NCBI RefSeq assembly: GCF_000237925.1
Contig: NC_031495.1
Coordinates: 21,950,163-22,014,162 of the forward strand
Reading direction: 5' to 3'
DNA length: 64,000 bases
Origin: Schistosoma mansoni
Taxonomy: Eukaryota; Platyhelminthes; Trematoda; Strigeidida; Schistosomatidae
This document shows, piece by piece, positions 58,556 to 64,000 of the stretch. Within the stretch, counting starts at the first letter, position 1; the number at the start of each line of letters is the position of its first letter. Made by a program: the position numbers and the translations under genes. The notes beneath the pieces were generated by a model. It was not told the DNA's origin and made no database searches. It saw only the letters and a list, made by a program, of their open reading frames with translations.

Positions 58556-58615
58556 GCGACAACGTTTGAAGCTAACGGTACTGGGTTTAAGTCCCACAGT
58601 GAATTTAATATACTT
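58556..58615 (+). repeat. Inverted tRNA-like head of Sm-alpha
   Basis: ACGTTTGAAGCTAACGGTACTG and GGGTTTAAGTCCCACAGTGAA are + oriented head sequence joined to the - oriented GGAATCCAGGACGCGCG. This is the same junction type as at 55775. Confidence 0.7.
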
Positions 58616-60780
58616 TTTTCTGATATCTCATTCTATACACAGTTAAATTTACTTAACTTCAGTTCAGTGGACCATGAATAATTTCTATGTACTGTAAAAT
58701 AAATAATATAGCTAGATAAGAAGAACTACTTTAACAATCACAAAGATATCACAGGAAAACACTTTACATAACCGTGATATTAGTATTCTGGTTATTAAAG
58801 TGATGAATGATAGTTTACTTCAGTTTCTATATTATTTCATTGAATTTCTAGTTGAATTAGACTTTGACAATTTCAGATTAACTTTTGTTACTTGTGCATG
58901 CAGTGTATGGAAATGAAAGAATTTAATTCATCAATATGCATGTCTAAATCATATATTGTTATATTTACTAATATTGCGCTTATACAAAAGTATTATTATT
59001 GATTCATGAGAGATTATATATTAAATGGCGCTGGGGACAGTGAGTTTTGGAGAACAAATAAAGTTTTAACTCTTTTTACACATGTTTTGTTGAATTAAAC
59101 AATATCTTATAAACCATACGGATAACAGATTCTAAAGGATATATGCATAACGTAAACCGAGTATTAATTACAACCAGTGCGAATGGTATTAATTAGAGAT
59201 TAACATCGGTCGGGATAACGTGGAAAGAACTAGATAATTGTTTTATCCTAGTTTGAGATGCTTTAACAGAACACATCAACCACTGGTGATTAACGAATGT
59301 CTCTAGCAATTTAGCCTTCAAAAATTCTCAGTAACACTTTCTGATTGTTAACATTAAATTCAATGTCTAAAGGGAAATTTCGCACATTGAATCATTAGAA
59401 AAGATGACAAGTATATACTCGAACGTAAACAATAAACAAATCTTTAAGTAAAGTAGCTACTCAGAAAAACACTTTAGGATTCATTAAAGCCATAAAGCAC
59501 AACATCACATTTTAAATCATTTACGTGACTAAAACCGTTTATTGGGTTAAAACCACGAGTGAAGTAAAAACCTAATTTCAATCTTCAACTGGTGAAATGA
59601 AAAGCATACCCTTTTCTTTTGTGAAAAAAGTGACTATTCAACTGAAGACAAAGGAATTATGTAAAAAATTATATAAAATTAAAGAACGCCCCAGATATAT
59701 GACTAATAAATCTCAATGAAATGAACGTTAGGTAGCCAAAGGCATTCAGTTATACGCATATGAGGTATATTTCGTGCAAGTTGATAATCGTCAACTATAT
59801 GAATAGGGAATTACAAGGAGACGTATGTTACTCGTAAGCTTCAAACTCACGTTAGCAAATGTCACTGAGCTGTTTAAGCATCAAATAATCTCTTGTAGGA
59901 TTTGAATATTAGATTTTATTCATATGGCTTATTTATTTATTTGGTGATATCGCAACATTTTCATAAAATCTTTTTAATTTGTATTACTGCAATTATTTTT
60001 AATTAGATTGCAACAAACTACTGAAGTAAATTTCAATTATTTCAATTGATTTGAATAAGATTTTCTTAAATTGAGTAGTATTTATTTTCTTATGGAGTAA
60101 TTAAACATACCTTTTATAGGATCTCAAATCTCATTTAAATGCTTTTCAATGTGGACTATTCATCATAAATATATACTTATTTCTGTACAACATTAATCAT
60201 CCTGATAAGAAAACAATGAAATTGTTTATCATTTGGTTTGAAATCCTTTTACAAATGGATGTTAGAATAAAATCGATAGTTCCTTGATATGACAAATTCC
60301 CCCGAAATTTCGGTTAACATATAAAGTTAAACTAGATTACAGTATACCAATTTACTGTCAGACGAAACCATAGTTTTGAGTGCACAACATGCTGTTAAGT
60401 AGTTTTAATACAAAGGGAATTTGGTTAAATTATAGTTTTTTTAATTGTTATTTTGATACTTCCGATTATCTTAACAATATTTTAGTGGATAATTTTTAGA
60501 ACAATTAGGTATATTCAGAAAACTGTTTCTGATATTTGACATTGCACGACTAACGGATAAACATAGAATCTTGTTGAGTTCCTTTGATTCTCTAAAACTG
60601 TTTTATAACTTTTTACCAGCAAGGTATGCCCTCTGAGTAATGGAGAAGTATTTGCAGAGCTTTAGCGTTACTATTTAAAGGAAACTGTGTGATAACATTG
60701 ATAAAAATGGCACATATATATTAGTTTATGTGTTAAAGTTGTGTCATTATTGAGATATTAGAGGATGAGAAAAACAAATA
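58616..60780. other. AT-rich non-coding sequence
   Basis: About 2.2 kb with no gene and no repeat that I can place. Confidence 0.5.
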
Positions 60781-60848
60781 AATAGGGGATATTTCAAAGT
60801 TGAAATCATGAGTCAATTGAAGCTAGACCACCATCGAAAACCTGGAAG
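60781..60848 (-). repeat. Hammerhead SINE 3' part, left of a gap
   Basis: GTTGAAATCATGAGTCAATTG and GAAGCTAGACCACCATCG read as the reverse of the family 3' end, running into N at CCTGGAAG. With 61049-61077 it forms one - oriented copy with its middle missing. Confidence 0.8.
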
Positions 60849-61048
60849 NNNNNNNNNNNNNNNNNNNNNNNNNNNNNNNNNNNNNNNNNNNNNNNNNNNN
60901 NNNNNNNNNNNNNNNNNNNNNNNNNNNNNNNNNNNNNNNNNNNNNNNNNNNNNNNNNNNNNNNNNNNNNNNNNNNNNNNNNNNNNNNNNNNNNNNNNNNN
61001 NNNNNNNNNNNNNNNNNNNNNNNNNNNNNNNNNNNNNNNNNNNNNNNN
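60849..61048. other. Assembly gap, 200 N, inside a hammerhead SINE
   Basis: Flanked by the 3' end and head of the same - oriented repeat, so the ribozyme and tRNA-like head of this copy are unseen. Confidence 1.
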
Positions 61049-61122
61049 ATCCGACGGTGTTAATGTCTAACTTCAACTTTGAAAAATACTGAAATCTCCA
61101 CAAATCCCCTCCTAAATATAAT
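61049..61122 (-). repeat. SINE head joined to an inverted SINE tail
   Basis: ATCCGACGGTGTTAATGTC and TAACTTCAAC are the reverse of the family head. Immediately after, TTTGAAAAATACTGAAATCTC and CACAAATCCCCT are the family tail in + orientation, which normally follows the 3' end (compare 61478-61515). Confidence 0.7.
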
Positions 61123-61266
61123 CATATGCTCACTAGTGACTGACTTCAAGATACATGTCCTGGAGTTCTAGTGGGAAGCAGTGACCAATGGAGTTCAACT
61201 ACGTCTGTTGTGAGATATCAACTCACTGAAGACAATTGGTGAACGGTTGCTCAACTTCGTGGATCA

Positions 61267-61479
61267 GTTGAAGTTAGACATTAACACCGTTGGATGCCAG
61301 CTCAGTGGTCTATCGGTTAAGGGCTTCGGCTCGAAACTGGTAGGTCCTGGGTTCGAATCCCGCGAGAGTGGGTTCGTGGATGAGCACTACTGAGGAGTCC
61401 CATAATATGACGAAACGGCCGTCCAGTGCTTCCAGGTTTTCGATGGTGGTCTAGCTTCAATTGACTCATGATTTCAACT
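61267..61479 (+). repeat. Full-length tRNA-headed hammerhead SINE
   Basis: A 213-bp copy: head GTTGAAGTTAGACATTAACA, A-box-like AGCTCAGTGG (61300-61309), B box GGTTCGAATCC (61350-61360), ribozyme (61383-61430), and 3' end to GATTTCAAC, then the tail TTTGAGAAATACTGAAATCTC. It lies head-to-head with the gapped copy at 60781-61077. Confidence 0.9.
61383..61430 (+). ncRNA. Hammerhead ribozyme, slightly damaged
   Basis: Core CTGAGGA (61390-61396), GAAA (61412-61415) and cleavage triplet GTC (61421-61423) are intact. Stem III CGGCCG is complementary. Stem I AGCACT pairs with AGTGCT, but the base pair next to the core is A-C. Stem II has one mismatch (GTCC against TGAC). Weak or no activity is expected. 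Confidence 0.75.
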
Positions 61480-61522
61480 TTGAGAAATACTGAAATCTCC
61501 ACAAATCCCCTTCTAAATAGGG

Positions 61523-63171
61523 GATATGTAAATGATGGCAATGTTTTAGGTCAAGTGGGAGATCAGAATCAAGAACAATAATTGATCAAGAAGTAGTGAA
61601 TATAATGAATGCAACATTACATACACATGAAAAAAACATGATTAATTTAGTTTCAAGAATATGTAAAAGATCAAATGTAACCACTGTACAACTAAACATA
61701 TCAGTTTCTAATATTGAACATAGACAAGTAAAATCAATTATTGAACTAAATTTCCATATATTAGCTTATAATGTACAGTTTTATTATAATATTATAGTAA
61801 AATGTTTGGAAGCAATCAGGAAGAAGCCTTAAACTTGGGTTCTATTCCAGTTTATGATCATTAGTAACGTTTATCTGAATTGTTTAGGTAACTTGTAGTT
61901 GCCATGAAATTCAACCTGCACAAGTCAGTGCAAGAGTCAAGAAATTTACTAACAAGCTATTTAGACCATGTTAACCTACCAAAGAAGTGGGATATTTACA
62001 CTAATAATTAGGAACTTTAAGGTTTCAGAGTTCTTATTTTTGAGTGAACTCTATAGATTAAGTTTTAACTGCACCACTAGTTTCGAATGTCAGGTGTAGC
62101 AGTAATTCGCTTAACTGTAGAGACTTGCTTTACTGATGTAAAGTAAATAACATATCAAGTCTAGAGGCTTCTGTAGATTACCTCTAAGCATCAAATATTA
62201 AACATATTCCACAATAATATTGAATTACTTTTAATTATGATTACGTTCAAATTCGGTAGATAAAATTCAATCAAAATTAAGGACTAGGCATCCTGACATT
62301 GGCTACCATTCAGTCATTATTAAGTGCATTTTATCTTATCAATTTCTTGTTTGGTATACATAATTCTTCTTTTCTTTTAAATCCATTTTAAATATGAAAA
62401 ATAATCCAACGATATCAACCGTTGTGGACTTTATAAATGGTAAAGTAGCTTATTTTTATCGAAGATTGTTCAAACGTGCTATGATTAGCATTTACATTCA
62501 AATGAAGATAAACTGTCGGCGATATTTTTCTAAAGTGTTACAATCTTAAAATTACTTTTGCGTTTCCCTGTAGTCAGGTTGATGAAATTTTAATTATTCA
62601 TATTGACTAAGATGGCTAAATATACTATTCTGTTTGTGATAACCACCCATTCCAGTGCTTTCAGTCAGACTTATTTTTAAAAGATGAAGCTGATGTAACA
62701 GGATGAAAAGGCGGAATCACGTTTGCAACTCATAGTTACTTTTGTTTGATATTACTTCCGTTTTAATTAAATATTATGATCATTCATCATAGTATTTATT
62801 TCATTTTCAATGTGATGTTTTGTTCGCTATAACATCGATTTACTTCTGTATTATGTTCGCTCAAAATAACATTCTTTGCATTTATTCAATGTAAAATTCT
62901 TTCAGTATAATATGTAGTTCAGTTTTTTGTAGGGATTTTGTATATTGTCCCAATATGTGATGGTTATTAACTAACCATCAAGTGTGGGTAAAATGAATAC
63001 ATAAATGAGTGTATCTTAGTATCATTTTGATTGATTTGTGGGGTCAAATAAGCCATTATCATCAATCTTGGGTTTGTACTACGCGACGTCGGATTTGGAG
63101 TTTCAGTACCAAGAAGAAGCTAGTTAAGCACTTATCAAACCCGTCAGTGTAAACATAACAAGAATAGATCA
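61523..63171. other. AT-rich non-coding sequence
   Basis: No gene supported; the 78-codon frame at 61596-61832 has no motif. Confidence 0.5.
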
Positions 63172-63365
63172 GAAGGGGTTTTGTAGAGATTTCAGTATTT
63201 TTCATAGGTTGAAATCATGATTCAATTTAAGCTAGACCACCATGGAAAACCTGGATGCATTGAACGACTGAGGAGTCCCATAATAGGACGAAACGGCAAT
63301 CCAGTGCTTCCAGGTTTTCCATGGTAGTCTAGCTTCAATTGAATCATGATTTCAACTATGAAAAT
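63172..63365 (+). repeat. Fold-back hammerhead SINE
   Basis: The left arm 63208-63254 and right arm 63310-63356 are reverse complements over 47 bp with two mismatches, and pairing probably extends about 12 bp further out. Between them is CTGAGGA-GTCCCATAATAGGAC-GAAA. The left arm is a - oriented 3' end (tail motif GGAGTTTCAG-like at 63172-63200), the right arm the normal + oriented 3' end. Confidence 0.85.
63268..63301 (+). ncRNA. Hammerhead core at the tip of a long hairpin
   Basis: CTGAGGA (63268-63274), stem II GTCC/GGAC perfect, GAAA (63290-63293), cleavage dinucleotide TC (63300-63301). Stem III is damaged (CGG against CAA), while stem I would be the long fold-back stem with a few unpaired bases next to the core. 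Confidence 0.65.
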
Positions 63366-64000
63366 AACAAGAATAGACATAAAAATGGCTGACATGACAA
63401 TTTGTCTGCATGAATATACAAACTATTTTACTGTTTTTTAAACATTTAATAATCAGTTCACATCGCCATAAAGTTAATCAAAGATCTTATGGTACTTTTC
63501 AGTATGGTGTTGTTCAAAAGTGAACAAAATACAATATGAAATAGATTTTTTCCATAAAAAATGTGAAAAATCTTCATTCGTATGTAATGATTATATTTAT
63601 TCTTAAAAGAATAATAACCAGTTCTAATTATTGTACGAAAATGTAGTTTTCTTGAAACGAGAGAAACGTAAACATCTTGATGTTTACTTTCTGACATTTC
63701 AATTAATCAATAAATAAACAAACAAATGTTAAAATAGTCAAAACAAACAAATTTCTTTTGTGATTGAATTTAACATTAACAAGTTGTTTGTTAAGTTTGA
63801 TAAGACAACAACAAAATACTACTTATTTCATTTAAATAAAGAAATTATATAAAGTTAACAAAGTTCATGAATAAGTCATATTGTATTTTGTTTAGGGGGA
63901 GACTTAAACTAAACAAGTAAATTATGTTGACATTTTAAACAACATCATATTACTTTTTGTACATTGTTTTAGATAGCAGAATTCAAAATTAATCTGTTAT
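63366..64000. other. AT-rich non-coding sequence to window end
   Basis: No gene recognised; the 79-codon frame at 63458-63697 (-) lacks motifs. Confidence 0.5.

Noticed and set aside
61300-61360. Possible functional tRNA gene
   Set aside because: A and B box are present, but the sequence continues into the hammerhead and recurs in other copies; it is a SINE head.

Overview
The window is eukaryotic nuclear DNA. It looks like a schistosome (blood fluke) chromosome; I cannot name the species. Three things support this: intron-containing genes of animal type, introns of only 30-41 bp mixed with introns of kilobases, and a repeat load typical of Schistosoma (RTE- and CR1-like LINEs, Penelope-like elements, Gypsy-like fragments, and Sm-alpha-type tRNA-headed repeats carrying hammerhead ribozyme sequence).

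Layout. 1-5 kb: no gene, decayed LINE sequence. 5065-22037 (+): a complete seven-exon gene for a 715-residue BOD1/BOD1L-like protein with a COMPASS Shg1-type domain. Its introns hold a near full-length 3.9 kb RTE-clade LINE inside an older LINE, two Penelope-like fragments, a LINE 5' fragment and a decayed hammerhead SINE. 22938-25861 (-): an ANKMY2-like ankyrin/MYND gene, convergent with the first, with six tiny introns; its last coding exon is unresolved. 27.57-28.96 kb (-): a gag-only element between 96-bp direct repeats. 31.2-31.6 kb (-): a Gypsy-type integrase remnant. 35126-35657 (+): the complete gene for ribosomal protein uL11 (RPL12), with one 34-bp intron. 40.4-43.1 kb: two abutting LINE fragments in opposite orientation. 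From about 43.1 kb to the end: AT-rich DNA with no gene I can support, five assembly gaps, microsatellites, a 144-bp inverted-repeat element with target duplication, and many copies of two tRNA-headed, hammerhead-bearing repeat families.

The three host genes have unrelated roles (chromatin/chromosome segregation, cilia-linked signalling scaffold, translation), and nothing suggests a shared pathway. The most unusual material is the hammerhead repeats. One copy keeps a complete hammerhead core. Another has its hammerhead core at the tip of a 47-bp near-perfect inverted repeat. Two loci share the same inversion junction beside the ribozyme cleavage site. All exon boundaries were read by eye from splice consensus and reading-frame continuity; none has transcript support.
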